Part shown: piece by piece, positions 47,291 to 60,210 of the stretch | Numbering within the stretch: the stretch's first letter is position 1 | Layout: each line of letters opens with the position of its first letter | NCBI RefSeq assembly: GCF_000002075.1 | Contig: NW_004797529.1 | Location: forward strand, 76,247 to 140,246 | Length of the DNA stretch: 64,000 nt | DNA from: Aplysia californica | Lineage: Eukaryota > Mollusca > Gastropoda > Aplysiida > Aplysiidae | Direction: 5' to 3' | The notes under the pieces: generated by a model | The model's input: the letters and a program-made list of their open reading frames with translations, nothing else | Told to the model about the DNA's origin: nothing | Database searches by the model: none | Made by a program: the position numbers and the translations under genes

Positions 47291-50200
47291 GGAAATATTG
47301 ATGATTAAATACCGTCTTTTCATTGGCAGAGAACTGTAGAGCTTTAATCGGGCTTTCCTGTACCGAAATTTTGGCGTTTAAATAGAAAGCCTTTAAAAAT
47401 ACCGTCAGAATTTTCAAAGATCATTTTTTAGAAATATATGATATATATGAAAAAATACCGACTCAATTTATACCGACTCAAAAAGGTACCAGTAGAAAGA
47501 TCAGTTCATTTCCTATATTATATAGGGACCATATAGGAGAATAAAGTGTAATCTGCTTGGAATTATTTTGCATCGATCCTTCCACGAAACTCGGAAAGCA
47601 TGTGAACCCCAATGCGGGGTACATTTCTCAGTATGTACATGGATAGAGCCGGCTGGCTCACAGGTGTGGGGGGTGCGCAGTGCGGCACCGGCCAGTTCGA
47701 CGTTCTGTGTTTTTGTCGAAATAACGACAGATCATCTTGTTTGTGGCGATAAATACTGATTTGTAATGATCTAACAGTCTTGAAAAAAAAATTAGACTCC
47801 AAACATATGTTATAGTGATTGTACTCTGTTAATGTGTTTTGGTACTTTTATTATCTGTCAAACATGGGGTTGCAGCTGTCCTCAGCGTTTTATGCAAGAA
47901 AAATTCTGAAATTATGTAAAGTGAGTTAAAAACTGTGAAATTATGCGACTCTGTTTAACAAATTGTAAACAATTACCGAAATGTTCAGGTGATATTGGCC
48001 TTTCATATGGAACAGGTAAATTTGGTATACAGATACTTTGAAAATTTAGTTTCTGGTAGCCAATTAAAGGCACAAAATATGTAATTTTTCAGTTTTCAAG
48101 GACTTTAGATCTAGCTATTAGAGTTCAGTTTTCAAACTTTGGAGGCCATTTTCTCGATAACTTCACCACAGAAACCAGACGACCTCATCTCCGTCAATCA
48201 CAAATATCTTGAGTTCTGTTCAAGATAGATATGATGTATACATGTATTTATTTCATTGGAAGCAAGGCTAATAGTATTTAATAATACATCAGCTTTCAAA
48301 ATCGGATGATGATACATTTTTTGTACCAAAACTCCACATGCCCAAACATTGACGAGCGCCTGATTCGATTCACACATTCTTGTAACAAGTAGGCCTACAA
48401 GTTTTGCCACTACAAAGTGTGTCCATTGGTGAGCTGTGACACAGGGCATCATGTCGTATGCAAAATGTGAGAAGTGGGAAGTGCTGTGAACAATCCCGTT
48501 TTCTGGGTGATACATTGTATTATAAAGTAAGTTTTTTAAAAAAGTCTTTCCTCAATTTTGAAAAAAAAAATATGACGTTAACTTACAAATTGATACAAAC
48601 TGCTGTGCAGAGTATGGGTGAGTGCCATTGATTCACCAGTTTAAATTAAAGAGATAGAGGTCTATTTGAGTTTTAGTTGTTCCACACATTTTGGACCATA
48701 CTACATGTACATGTATTACAAATTACATGTACTACAATATAGAGATCTGTCTTGCACAATTGCCATATATGCAGAGGAAAGACATGCAGTATGTAGCAAG
48801 TGGCATTTAAACATGTCCGGTGCCAGTCAGCTGAACTTGACATAAATTCATAGTCTGCTGCATTTATGTCTAGGAAGTTTTTTGTACTATGAAACTCCTG
48901 ATTTAATGAAAGGAGATGGATTCTCCTACTTTTTTTGGTTTTGTATTCATTTAAAATACATGTAAGTACAAATGAACAAGCTCGGATTCAATTAAGTCGC
49001 TTTATCATTTATGACATGGCTTCACTTTTTTTCCTTTCGCAACGAACCTTGTCAATTCCTGAATGCCATCCATGGCATGGCACCTGCATCAAGGTGATTT
49101 GAGGATGAGTCCAGGAGCAAATTGGCGAAAAAAACCAAAAACGCTAGAGAATACATGTTATTATAGTTATTTATACATGTATAAGAAAAGAGCTTAACTC
49201 GAAGAGACTTATGAGACAGCAGTTATAAGCAGCCACTGTGACTGTGACTGCGTGTGCAGTATGTACCTCTGGTACAGCGAAGGCTGACTTGTTTGACAGG
49301 GTAATCAAAGTGAAATGGGACCAGATAGGGCCTGGAGATATCAAACTCACACAAGTCACAAGAATATTACTGGCACTGGAGGCGGCAACTCTGAGTTGTG
49401 AATGAAAACAAATCCTGAATTCATGTTGTATGCTTGTTCAACCGCTAAAATGATCGGGAAAGTATTTCATTAAATATTTATTCTAACTAACCTTAAATTT
49501 AATTTTAGATTTGAACACACGAACACCAAGGAAAGGAGCACAGATGTCAGCACTACAATGGCATGTTATACCAGACAGCCGAAGCACTTTGGTAGAGCAC
49601 GCCAATTATTAATTTTTTATTTCACATTTGGCTGTTTTTTGTCTATCTTTTCGCGGCCAGGAGCCGCTGTCATAATCGAGGTCACGATCTGATTATAGGA
49701 CGTTAAAAAGTCGAGGAAAAAAAACAAGCACTAGCAGTGTAGTAGCAGGAGTCAAAGGATTATTAGGAGTTAGTTCCCCTCACATCTGTGAGGTAGACTC
49801 GACCAGTGTAATAGTTCGCTTAGATAATCAGCGCCTCTGGGTGCTTATAACTGTGGCCCGAAAGGGGTGAACAGGGTATATGCGACAATGAAACAGTTCT
49901 GTCTGCTATGCACATGTTCCCTTCAAATCTATTGGTTGACTCTTCCAGCCTCACTTTAAGCTTACTTAATCAAAGCTTGTGACTGCTTATGGAGTGGCCC
50001 GATAGGGGCGAACAGGCTATTTCTGTGGCAATGAAACGGTTTTGAAGGTTAGGCATAGGGTCTAGTCTATTGTTCATTGGTGATTATGAACGTCTTTTTA
50101 TATTTAATTTATGAGGTTTACGTCTATGGGTGAATTTGACTGCGACAATATTTCAAAATTAGGAAGGGAAGCAGTGATTATTTGATTATATAGACGCTTC

Positions 50201-50527
50201 GCCTCTGCCTCTGGTGGTAAAACGGGGCACACAATACATTCATTTAAAAGTTAAAAAAGGACCGTGCAACTCTTGACTGCAAGTAAAGTGCAAGTGGATA
50301 GCGGTGTAGTAGTGTGTAAAGGCGCACATTTTTAAAATACGTTTACGTATATTATGTACATGTACCATGTTCATATTAAGGCATTCCTTTTTGTACATTA
50401 GCAGTGGGTGGTTGGCGGGTGCTCTGGTGTGGTTTGCTTCTTCTTTCCTATATGAAACATCTATCGTCCTTATCTCCCCTTCTTCTTTTTGATGTTTGTT
50501 ACTCTCTTGTAACACCTCTAATCTTCT
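47291..50527. other. Long anonymous intergenic stretch
   Basis: No gene recognised on either strand. Minor structure: a reversed MITE A fragment near 47888, and two loosely related segments at about 49847-49905 and 49985-50045 sharing GTGGCCCGA-AGGGG, GAACAGG and GCAATGAAACRGTT. Open frames at 48198-48515 and 50240-50536 (minus) lack recognisable domains. Confidence 0.45.
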
Positions 50528-50568
50528 GGTGCTCATAAGACCTTATGCAGTTGCGAGCGCCGAAAAAC
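50528..50568 (+). mobile_element. SINE 3'-end fragment
   Basis: GGTGCTCATAAGACCTTATG, then CAGTTGCGAGCGCCGAAAAA, the conserved end of the SINE family. Confidence 0.7.
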
Positions 50569-50694
50569 CTATACTAAGACTCAACTTAAGTACATTAGCA
50601 AAACCTAGCGGTATAATAATGAGGTTTTTGTTGACTGTAGAGATAGATATATTTTACTTCTTTCTTCTACCAAGAGCTGTTTTCTTGTATTATG

Positions 50695-50975
50695 TCGCGT
50701 AAACATGGTGAAATCAGGGTCATTCAGATTGCTGTTTGCTCTGTTGCTGTACTTTTTTTTTTTACACCTAATGTACCCCTACCGTACTGTACATGTGCCT
50801 TGTACGGTACACATTATGAAAAAAAAAACTTCAACTTTTCAGGTTACAATGGTGTAAGTGATTATACGTGTACGGTATTTATTATTTGGAGCTGGAGAAT
50901 CGCCGTGGAAAGTGAAGCCCCTCGAGGTCAGAATGCGAGGTCATCCGGTAAAAAAAAAATTGACACCCATGCATT
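50695..50975 (+). repeat. Dispersed repeat D, copy 2
   Basis: Homologous to 47050-47290, with an extra insertion of about 40 bp around 50760-50810. The 182-codon open frame across it (50692-51240) is not supported as a gene because half of it is this repeat. Confidence 0.7.
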
Positions 50976-51509
50976 CAAATCCTTAGCGGAAATCACCATC
51001 ACTGCCTTCCTACTAGTTCCTACCTCCTCACCGTGCATCAGGGTTATGGTGGTACAGGCCACGGGTGACGAAGAAACACTTTCCACTTTTCTTATCCTGG
51101 GCTCGCCAGTTGTTTCCCTGTCTTCCCACATCAATTTCTGTGACTCGCTCATCAGTCTTTTCCAGTGGTTTCACATGGTCCTTTCGTTTGACTCTGGATT
51201 CCAATCCAACATTTTCCTTAAATGTTACAGGTATTGTTAATGTTATGCAGCTGCCTGACTTGTTGTGAATGTCCACCAATCCATCGAAACCGCCTTCTCC
51301 CACTCCCACTTCATCTGTGACTGGGCTCTCTATCTAAACTAAACCGTCCTGTTCTCTCTTAACCTTAACCAGGAACCACCATGGCACTTTTATGACCAAA
51401 ACTGAGTCGATAGTGCTGTAAAAGTTAAAACACTTACTCAAACAAGACAAACAATTCTTAATAAACTTCGTTGTTGGTGACCCTGTCGGTCTATCTGATC
51501 CTTAGTAAA
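50976..51509. other. No gene recognised
   Basis: Anonymous sequence. Overlapping open frames on both strands (51028-51309 minus, 51065-51268 plus) have no recognisable similarity. Confidence 0.4.
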
Positions 51510-51511
51510 TA

Positions 51512-52937
51512 CAGGGTGATCCAAAAAAAACTTTACAACTTTTTTCTGAATATATCGTGCAAAAATTGTTCTAGAGTGCTGTAATTTGGAACAGACACAA
51601 TTCATTCAAAATAAATTTGTTTCATATAAAATCCAGGAAGAAGAAACATGTTTTGAAAACAGAAACGGCTAAAAAGAAAAAAGCACCCAAAGACGCAAAG
51701 TTCACCAATGTTTAAAAATCTTGTAAAGGAAGTGAAACGATTAGTTGACCTTTTTCTTTATTTTGTCTTTGACATTAATTTCCCATCCCTTTGGCATTTA
51801 AAAAATATTTAATTATTTTACAGCATTTTAAAAACCTAATGATTTCATTAAGAAATTCCAAGAAGCAGTGCTCCACATTCCCTCCTTTGGACTCGACACA
51901 TTTTTAACGCGTCGTTCGAAATGTTCAGTGCGCCCTAACACAAGGACCTGCTAAACCATGAGTTTTTAAAGCCACATACACTGTACATGCTTACTAAAAA
52001 TGGCGTCTAGAGACAATAGAGTGGGGGTGCCCAATAGACAGCATTTTTTAAGTTAACATATCCCGCAGGGTGAAAATGGGCTTTGCACTAAACCAAATGT
52101 CGCCGGGGAAATGATCCCTCTTTACAAGACAATCGAGGAATCATGAACACATTGTCATGCTCTGATCCATTTCATCTCCGCCCAGCGAAGATGAACATGG
52201 TATAGTCGTAGGTTAAGATATGCCATGAGCAGAGAATGCAGACTGTTGATGTTCTAGCTGCAGATCGTCTACGGACAGACGTCTCATGGGACCATAGATG
52301 TAACTCTATGCATGGGACTCGGCTACTGAAATCAGCTCTTTGGTGACGTTTAAAGGGCTGCGCATGGTGCGTGTTCGACCTGAAGTAGTCATTAAAAAAA
52401 CAACAACTTTTTAGTTCTGATTCGCTATAGATTCAAACTGACGGAACTTCTCTACTCATGACTCCAAAGGTCTTGAGGTCACCTAAGCATTCTCTCCATG
52501 CCGTGCGCAAAACTTACGAAATGTCAGGGTGAGTTTGTGGAGAGGTAATGTTCAATACAAAACGCTCTCTGCTCTTTACTAAACGTAGCCATGATCTCAG
52601 CAGGCAAACAAAATTTGGGGAAAATGATATCTGCAGACTTCCGTAGATTTGTTAGACCGCTGTAGTTTGCAATAAGGAGCATTTGGTGCCACTTTTAGTG
52701 GTAGGCCTAATGCGAACTGGTGCGTCATGCTATGGAAATTGCGACATGGTTGAAAATGGGTTGGGTTTTTTAAAATGCGCTATATAGAGAAAAACCATTT
52801 AATGTACTATCTAAAATACGCATCAGACAAATTCCTTTTGGCTTCCAAACGTTATGTCCAAATCTGAAACACAAAACTTCAGTATGGAGGAATATATTTA
52901 CAAAACAAGCTGTAAAGGTTCTTTTTGGATCACCCTT
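51512..52937 (-). mobile_element. Mariner-like element, degenerate, TA target duplication
   Basis: The ends CAGGGTGATCCAAAAA and TTTTTGGATCACCCTT are inverted repeats continuing into CTTTACA/TGTAAAG. TA lies on both sides, and the length of 1,426 bp fits the mariner/Tc1 range. On the minus strand, fragments such as RRRSAARTSTVCIL (near 52270-52230) recall the helix-turn-helix linker of these transposases, but frames are interrupted throughout. Inactive. Confidence 0.65.
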
Positions 52938-53187
52938 TAAGTACATGTAACTTTCTCGGTTCAGAGACTCATTCAAGAAAAACCTGGATCCCCAAGTTTC
53001 ATGTCTCACATATGAACACCTGATGTCATGTCATCTACAAGTACAAGGAAAGACTGATTTCACATTTGAGTTGAGCATCCTCAGCTATGTTCGAAGTGAG
53101 AATGTGCCTGGTCCTCCAAATACTACATGTATTAAAATTTAAAGATGAAAGAGAAATTATTTCAGCACCTGGACTCCCCCCCCCTCC

Positions 53188-53418
<231 letters not shown>

Positions 53419-53749
53419 ATACTCCCAAGATAGAAGGATTCAACGTCTTTTATATCTTTCTGGTGCATTCTCTTCTTTTGTGGTTTATTTGCTCCTTTCA
53501 CTTTCATTGTGCATCTATCCCTTACTACCTAACTAGAACCTTTGACTTTGAACTTGGACTTGGACTTTCCAGTGTGGATCCTCTATCCACCAGACAATGG
53601 GTAGTTGTTTAAAACTGCAGCCTTTGCTTGCATCTGTTCCTGCGTGTGCGACAGAAGTTCCAACGTCAAATATTTAATGACTGCAAAGCCCAGATCGTCC
53701 AACTGTGTCCATGGGGGTCCACACCCTTCAACTTCAACAGGATAGACTC

Positions 53750-54556
53750 CAGTGGCGGTGGGTGGACCAAAATTTGGGTGGGGCTTAGGTTGCTTCCAGT
53801 TTTTTACCACCAAATAGCAAGCAATAAGAATTAAACAGTGATGATTTTTCTATACTCACGGTGAGCCACGGCAGTTTGAGAACCATTCAAACGAGAAGAG
53901 TTGCCTTTGTTTTCAATCTCTTTGTTCTTAGTTAAATTCTTGTTGATGGTGGGGACGAAACTGATTCACCTCCAAATTTCCTCTAATTAGTTTTCGTGTG
54001 ATGAAAAAGTTATAACTGTTAAATCTCAGCAGCACAAACACAAACATGCACACACAGCACTTCAAACATAATACTTCTATGAGCTGGATTAGGCCGTGTA
54101 GTCGAGACAGTTGAACGCACCCAACAAAGAACCAATGAGCGCATAGGTATCTGTGTCAGTAGGGGGAAGTGTGTCGTAAACTTTCACCCCATTGTCAGGG
54201 CTAGGAGAGCGTGAGGCCTCGGTACAGTGTTATTTTTCCCCAGTCTTCTACCTTTTTACAAGAAGAGTTTCATTAAGGACGGACTGTGGGAAAAGCGCTC
54301 ATCTTTGCTGAGCCCTAAAGACATTTGATTGGCTGCTGGGTTACTATAGTTGTAAGTAAGCGGGGACAACAGTGATTGGATAAGCGAGCAAGCCGCCAGG
54401 TTGATCACTCTGTGTTCATTGCGTGCGGTCATAACGGTTTCAACTGCTTATTTCATTATGGAGCAACTTTCATTTACTTTGGGATACAGTTGGGGTGGTG
54501 GTTCGGGAGGGGGTAGGGGCTCAAGCCCGTGAGCCCGTCACTACCCACCGCCACTG
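53750..54556. mobile_element. Non-autonomous hAT element, 807 bp
   Basis: The ends CAGTGGCGGTGGGTGG and (reverse complement) CAGTGGCGGTGGGTAG form the inverted repeats. Flanks ATAGACTC (53742-53749) and ACAGACTC (54557-54564) match at seven of eight bases, the hAT target-duplication length. No transposase inside. Confidence 0.8.
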
Positions 54557-55982
54557 ACAGACTCTGTATAATACACATAATACAAATAAGATACAATCAG
54601 GCCCGGATTTAGGCACGCGCTAGGCGTGCTTATTAAGCACAGGGCCTCGGAGCCCGGAGCCAAGGGGGGCCTCGGGCCAAGGGGAAACTATGACCAGAGA
54701 CCTCTGCTATGACTTGCTATGACCAAGTGGACCTTGAGATGGGGAAGGTAACAAGTAACAGGCGTGAATATTTTATAAAGAAGAAACATCAAGTAATAAA
54801 CGAAATGTAGCTAAAGACTCCATTCTTTTAATTAAAACTGAAAATAATTATTTTTGGGCCCTAAAAAGAGCAGTATCTGGCAAAATCCGACGTAAACACG
54901 TTTTCCCTGCCAAATGCTGTGTTGGAGCAAAGCCGTCTATCTATTACTATTAATATATTAACTATCTAAATCTAGTCCAGGGCTTTCCTCCTTCATCGAT
55001 GTGCATAGCACCTTATTGTACTGTAACCAAAGATACTGTAACCTGGATCTAGAATCAAGATTCTACGGGTAATGTAGGCTGGGATAACATGGTTTCAGCG
55101 ATAGGTCCTATCTCGACTAGAAAAAAAGATACAGTGATGCATTTGATGAAATGAAGAGTAGCTCTAGATCTAGATGTAAGTCAGAGCGAGGTTCAGAGCG
55201 GGGTTTGGCATTCAAAGGAGATGAAGAAACTTTTTGTTCACCAAACAATGGAAACTTCATGGGATTGTTAGAGCTTATTTTATCGCCAGGTTCGACCTGT
55301 TTCTACATGAGCACAACAAGCAGCACGGCAACAGAGGGTCTGGCCAAACATCTTAATCTCATTTGTCAAAAACAATTTGTGAGGAAATAATACAACTGAT
55401 GGCCGATCAAGTTAGAAGTTCGATTATCGATGACATCAAACAAGCTGGGTACTTCAGTTTATCAGTGGACTCGACATCCGATGTTTCATAAGTTGACCAG
55501 TCATTCTCATCAAATGCTAGATTTGTATCTCCCGAGGATGGGATTCCTACCGAGAGGTTTTTACATTGTGAGGCGTGCTGACAAAATGAGTTATTTCTCA
55601 CAATCCAAGAATGGAGATATTGGCTGGAAATGGACACTGGGATCAGATTTATAGGTTTTCAATTGATGCCATTTTGTTCAAGTTGATGTATTAATTTCCA
55701 TAAGGCTAAAATCCGAGAAGTAACTCATTTCGTCAGCACACCTCTTTGGAACTTTAAGACCACACGGGAAATGGCATGGCAGAGCAGATTCTAAACTATT
55801 TTGATGAAATTTGAATCGATTTCGGTAAAAGCAGAGATTAGTCATGCGACAACGCAGCCAACATGTCTGGCAAGTATAATGGAGTCTAACAAAGAATTTT
55901 GGAGAAAAATAAATTTGCAAAATTCATTCCATGCGCCGGCCATTCTCTTACTCTTAACCTTATAGGGCGTGTCGCTGTTAAA

Positions 55983-56712
55983 GGTGGGGAGGGGGGGGGG
56001 GGGCTACACCTGAAGCTTATCTCGCTTATTAGGGGAACAAATTTTACAAAATTTCACACATATAACAAGCATAGTAAGGCGTCTTAAGAATCCGCAGTCA
56101 AATTTGAGAAAAAAGTTTTGTTTCCATGGATATGGCAGCCATATTGGATTTTGTTGACATGTCTTACGTAATGAATGCCACACTTACTGCTCAAGGAAAT
56201 TGATTGTTTTTGCATGCGTGTTCACAAACATTAGATCTAAAAATTTGTCTGCAGTTTTTTTCCTAGACGAATTAGAAAATTTTTAATGAATTTTTTCCTG
56301 AGGTAGTATTCAAGTTTGCAAAAAATTCGTGAAAATCCACTCAAGACACCACCAACAAGGATCTATTCCATATTTAAAAAATCCAACAGACAATTTTTTT
56401 TGTATTACATCTTCTCTTCATTTTGTGAAAATTTCATGAAGATTGGATGAAAAATGGTGGAGTTATTTTTAAAAAAACGTAGAGAAAAGTCGCTTTTTCA
56501 GAAAACGGCCGAAAAATAAAAATAAAAATATTGACTTATTGAGGAAATGGTGGTGACAAACATGCCCGGTATTGAAAAAAATGTTTTGGGGGATTCTAAT
56601 GCGATGAAATAGTTGTAGGAGAGGCTGAGGATGCTAAAAATGCCTACAACTCAAATTCCATAATTTTTAGCCGAATCGGGACTGTGGGGGTGTGCCCCCC
56701 CCCCCCCCCCTA
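55983..56712. mobile_element. MITE-like insertion with G/C-run ends inside the hAT element
   Basis: It interrupts hAT coding between LIGRVAV and EAVNFFGIV. The ends GGGGGGGGGGGGCTACACC and GGTGTGCCCCCCCCCCCC are inverted repeats. The interior is about 700 bp of AT-rich noncoding DNA. Superfamily unknown. Confidence 0.6.
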
Positions 56713-57355
56713 AATTGGAGGCAGTTAATTTCTTTGGGATCGTAAACGAAGTATGCTGTTTTTTCTCTTCTTCAACAAAACGGTGGGCCATTCTAAAACG
56801 CTTCTTATTACGAAAGTCAAGCGTCGTCCAACATTTATCTGATACAAGCTGGGAGGCTCACGCAAAAGCTACTTCTGCAGTTAAGGATAGCTACCCTCAA
56901 CTAATAGTAATAGCTTTGAAGCCTTCAAGTAGATGCCAATGCGAAAGGTTGGTACCAGATGAAAGCCCGGAATTCTGCATCAAAAGATGGAAGAATGAAA
57001 TGGGAATTCGTCTTCATGCTACATCTTTGGACATTCTGGTTGAACCTTTCCACAAAGTCAGCAAGACATTGCAGAATCCTGAGGTGACGTTGAATACTTG
57101 TGAAAATCATTATACTTATCTGCAAGACTTTCTCTCAACAAATCGGGGCAACTTCGACGAAATGCCAGGTGTTGACTACAAAACCACCAGAAGAAAAAGA
57201 ATGTATAACACATGCGGGTGGTAGTTCTTCTCCCAACGCACTAGACAACAGGCACTAGACAAATGCCGGCAAGGGAAAGGTTCAAAGTAAAATCTTTCTT
57301 TACTTTATTGACGCTCTCTCAACCAATCTCATGAAAAGAATAACTGTATACAACT

Positions 57356-57746
57356 GGCCCCCCAGGAAATCGCGGTCTTGTGGCCGCAAGTGCGGCCGCG
57401 TTTTTCGTCGAGTTCCGCAATAAACCCACCATTTTTTGTAATTTTCGCAATTTCTTGCAATTTTAGGCAAAAATACATCAACGCTTTAATTTTAACAGAA
57501 TTTTTAATACGAAATGGTGCGAGTAAAGAACCGATAGGCCTACGTATGGTTTCGGCCCAGCTCTAGCCTACTGGGCGTACTCTAAAAGCTATAACCGGAA
57601 CTTTAGGCCGGAATAAATTATACAACACAAACTGAGACCAAAGATACTACTCCTAGATCTAGGCTAATGTGTGTAAGCGTGCGCGTGTGCTAGAAAGTAG
57701 GTGTGTGCGTGTGTGTGGTGTGCATGTGTGAGCGCGTGTAAGGTGT

Positions 57747-57788
<42 letters not shown>

Positions 57789-59249
57789 ATATTGTTCGCA
57801 ATCGTACATGATGCATGTGCCTACATACACGGCAGTAATCGGGTACCTAGTCTCAGTATCTACGTACACGGTAACCGGAATGAAAATCAATATTTGTCCT
57901 GTGCTGTAACTTGTTGTAAAAAAAAAAGTCAGACATGTATACAAGCGTCTTGTCGGGCCCGCCATCGTGACCGGTCAGTGAACCTGCACTTTCTCATCAC
58001 ATTATGAGCTGCCCAAGCACTACACTACTGCTCGGTACCGAGACGTGATACTGCTCGTTGGCTTGACATAACGAGTAACAGTAGCGAGAGTGAGAGAGTA
58101 AGAGGCGAGAAATGACAACGCAGACAGTGCCACCCATCACCGTGCCGTCCTGTGTGTGAAACTGAAAGGGAGGGGAGAGGGAGGGGAGAGGGTGGCGAGA
58201 TGAGGCGAGTGGGGAGTTGATCAGGGCCTAGGCCTAGGTCTCCCTACCTTCCTTCACCGCCTGCGCCTGCGCAACAGGGCAAGCCTAGTTTCTAAGTTTA
58301 GATTCCCGCCACGACCGGCCTTCCCGCTAAACGAGTTGCTCGTTCTGTGGGGCGAGAAGAGAAATCTCGGCCACGGCCGGCTTTCTCGCTGAGCGAGTGG
58401 CTCGAACTGCAGGGCGAGAAGTTGGGGTCACCAAAGTTCATTTAAAGTTTGTGCGCTGCGAAGTATTGGGCTCCGGAATTGGGGTATTATTGATTTTTTT
58501 TTTAAGGCACAGTCGGGAGAGGACTAGGGTTGAAGGCAACACCGGATGACAAAAACGGAACTTGGAGTTCTGAACTCCCCGGTTACCGTGTACGTGACAC
58601 CGGTTGCCGGTTACTGTGTACGTAGTAGACACTGACTGAGGCTAGGTGCCAGGTGCCCGGTTACCGTGTACGAAGCACTGACCTACTAAAAAGATCAGTG
58701 CTACGAAGACACTTCGTTATGTAAAATACCTTAGGCTGCGTTCACACGGGAGTGGGCGCTATAGAAATGATCTACATTGTTATTACTATTGTTTATGAAT
58801 TGACAAAAAATGTTCTGTATTTTATGATTTGACTTAGTGTTAAAACAATACCATACTGGTTTTAAAAAAGAAAATATCTAAAATAGATCCAAACACAGAT
58901 TACCGGTGTTTCGAAGGTTTCAAGAGAAAAACAGAACAGGATCTGAATTGATTGGAGCATAAGCTAATTTTGCATTTAGAGGTTGTTTCGAAATCTCCCG
59001 TCAAATTTTTTGTTTTTATAGACTAAACCTCATACTACACTTTTAGATCTTTGCAAGAACCAAGTACCCGGTATGTACTAAATTTGGTCAAATTGTATGC
59101 CTTCATTTAAAAGTTATTACGAAAACCGAGGGTTCCGTTATTTTGTGTCACGCGGTATTATATATTTGGTAGATAACTTTATTGTTAACGTACTCGAGTG
59201 TTGTTACTAGTAGATCTTGTTAATAAAATTTGTATTGTAAGGGCAATTT
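57356..59249. other. Composite insertion inside the hAT element
   Basis: No gene. Contents: GTAAGCGTGCGCGTGTG and a GT run (57671-57785) like the LINE tail at 6547; an imperfect duplication of about 64 bp at 58312-58425 (CGGCC, GGGCGAGAAG motifs); CCGGTTACCGTGTACG minisatellite-like repeats (58575-58670); and a LINE-type tail TTCACACGGGAGTGGGCGCT (near 58742). Confidence 0.55.
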
Positions 59250-59260
59250 TTATTCTTGCA

Positions 59261-59792
59261 GGGGGCTCTCGTGGCCTTGAGGTTAAGGTGTTGGCCTCTC
59301 ATTCCAAAGGTCCCGGGTTCGAATTCGGGTAGCGACCGAAAAATTTTCTTCTCTAAATTTGTCTCCTTTCACCTCATTTCCTGCTCTCTAGCAATGTCCT
59401 GTCGTCTGCTTTCGTCTCCTCTTTCTGCCCCCACCCCCTCACCTCCTTTGCCCCTTCCTCTGGGCTCCTGATTCTTTCTGTAGCCTTTCTACTGTTACTC
59501 CTTCGCTTCTTCTTACTGCTGTCTTTCAGCCACACCCCTGATCTTCTGGTAGGAAAGATCTACACCTAGCCTTCTCGGAAAAGGGCGAAAAATCTCGGAC
59601 GGCCCGTGTGCAAGTTGCGCACGTTAAAGATCCCTTGGTGGTCTAAAATCGACATGAGTAGGCTTCGGCCGCCACCTGGGCAAAATTCAAAATTTCTTAC
59701 CAACTGAAAATATTAGGTGTGTCCCGCGCGCTCATATGACCTTATGCAGTTGCGAGCGCCGTAAAACACTTTACAAAAACAAACAAAAACAA
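59261..59792 (+). mobile_element. Complete tRNA-derived SINE with 11-bp target duplication
   Basis: Flanked by TTATTCTTGCA at 59250-59260 and again at 59793-59803. The head has an A-box-like GTGGCCTTGAGGTTAAGG (59271) and a B-box GGTTCGAATTC (59316-59326), so RNA polymerase III transcription is expected. A pyrimidine-rich body follows, then GTGTGCAAGTTGCGCACGTT and the terminal GCTCATATGACCTTATGCAG with GTTGCGAGCGCCGTAAAAC and an ACAAAAAC tail. Length 532 bp. This is the reference copy for the others listed here. Confidence 0.9.
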
Positions 59793-60210
59793 TTATTCTT
59801 GCAAGAATTTAATACAAGCAGAATGAAAATTCAAGACAATGTTGAAAAACTGACTGCATTATACCCGAATGATGTGGACTTTAAGAGATATCTGAAACAA
59901 ATACATCCTGAAAAAGAAAAACATAGCTGCCAAGAAATGTACAACGTGCGCACAAAAGACAACATTCAAGCAGTTTTCCCAAACGTCGAGATCACCCTCA
60001 GACTATTTCTTACCCAGATGGTAACAAACTGTAATGGCGAGGGATCATTTTCAAGACTGAAAAGAATAAAGAATGAAGCAAGATCTTCAGTGGCCCAGGG
60101 GAGGTTGTAGATCTCAGCATCTTGAGCATTGAGTCGGGAAACTGGATTTCCATGACATCATTGAGGCCTTCGCAGTCAAAAAAGGCCAGAAAAAAAAGCC
60201 TTTGTAGTTT

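Larger units (their letters stand above)
54598..60210 (+). mobile_element. hAT transposon with ZMYM1/DUF4371-type transposase, broken by insertions
   Basis: The 5' terminus CAGGCCCGGATTTAGGCACG begins at 54598. Coding remnants in order: 55220-55520 (NNGNFMGLLELI, then IDDIKQAGYFSLSVDSTSD, the first catalytic-Asp region, with a stop inside), 55840-55982 (CDNAANMSGKYNG, EKNKFAKFIPCAGHSL), 56713-57350 (VNFFGIV, STKRWAIL, HLSDTSWEAH, LNTC, RRKR, then IDALSTNLMKRIT in a shifted frame) and 59804-60200 (VFPNVEITLRLFLTQMV, GEGSFSRLKRIKNEARSS, the dimerisation end). The order and motifs match cut-and-paste hAT transposases of the ZMYM1-like group. It has multiple stops and frameshifts and at least three insertions (55983-56712, 57356-59249, 59261-59792). 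The right terminus was not identified. Confidence 0.8.

Noticed and set aside
50692-51240. 182-codon open frame
   Set aside because: Its first half is dispersed repeat D, no domain is recognisable, and overlapping frames exist on the other strand.
59271-59330. A tRNA gene
   Set aside because: A and B boxes are present but the sequence does not form a full cloverleaf and continues into a SINE body with a target duplication.
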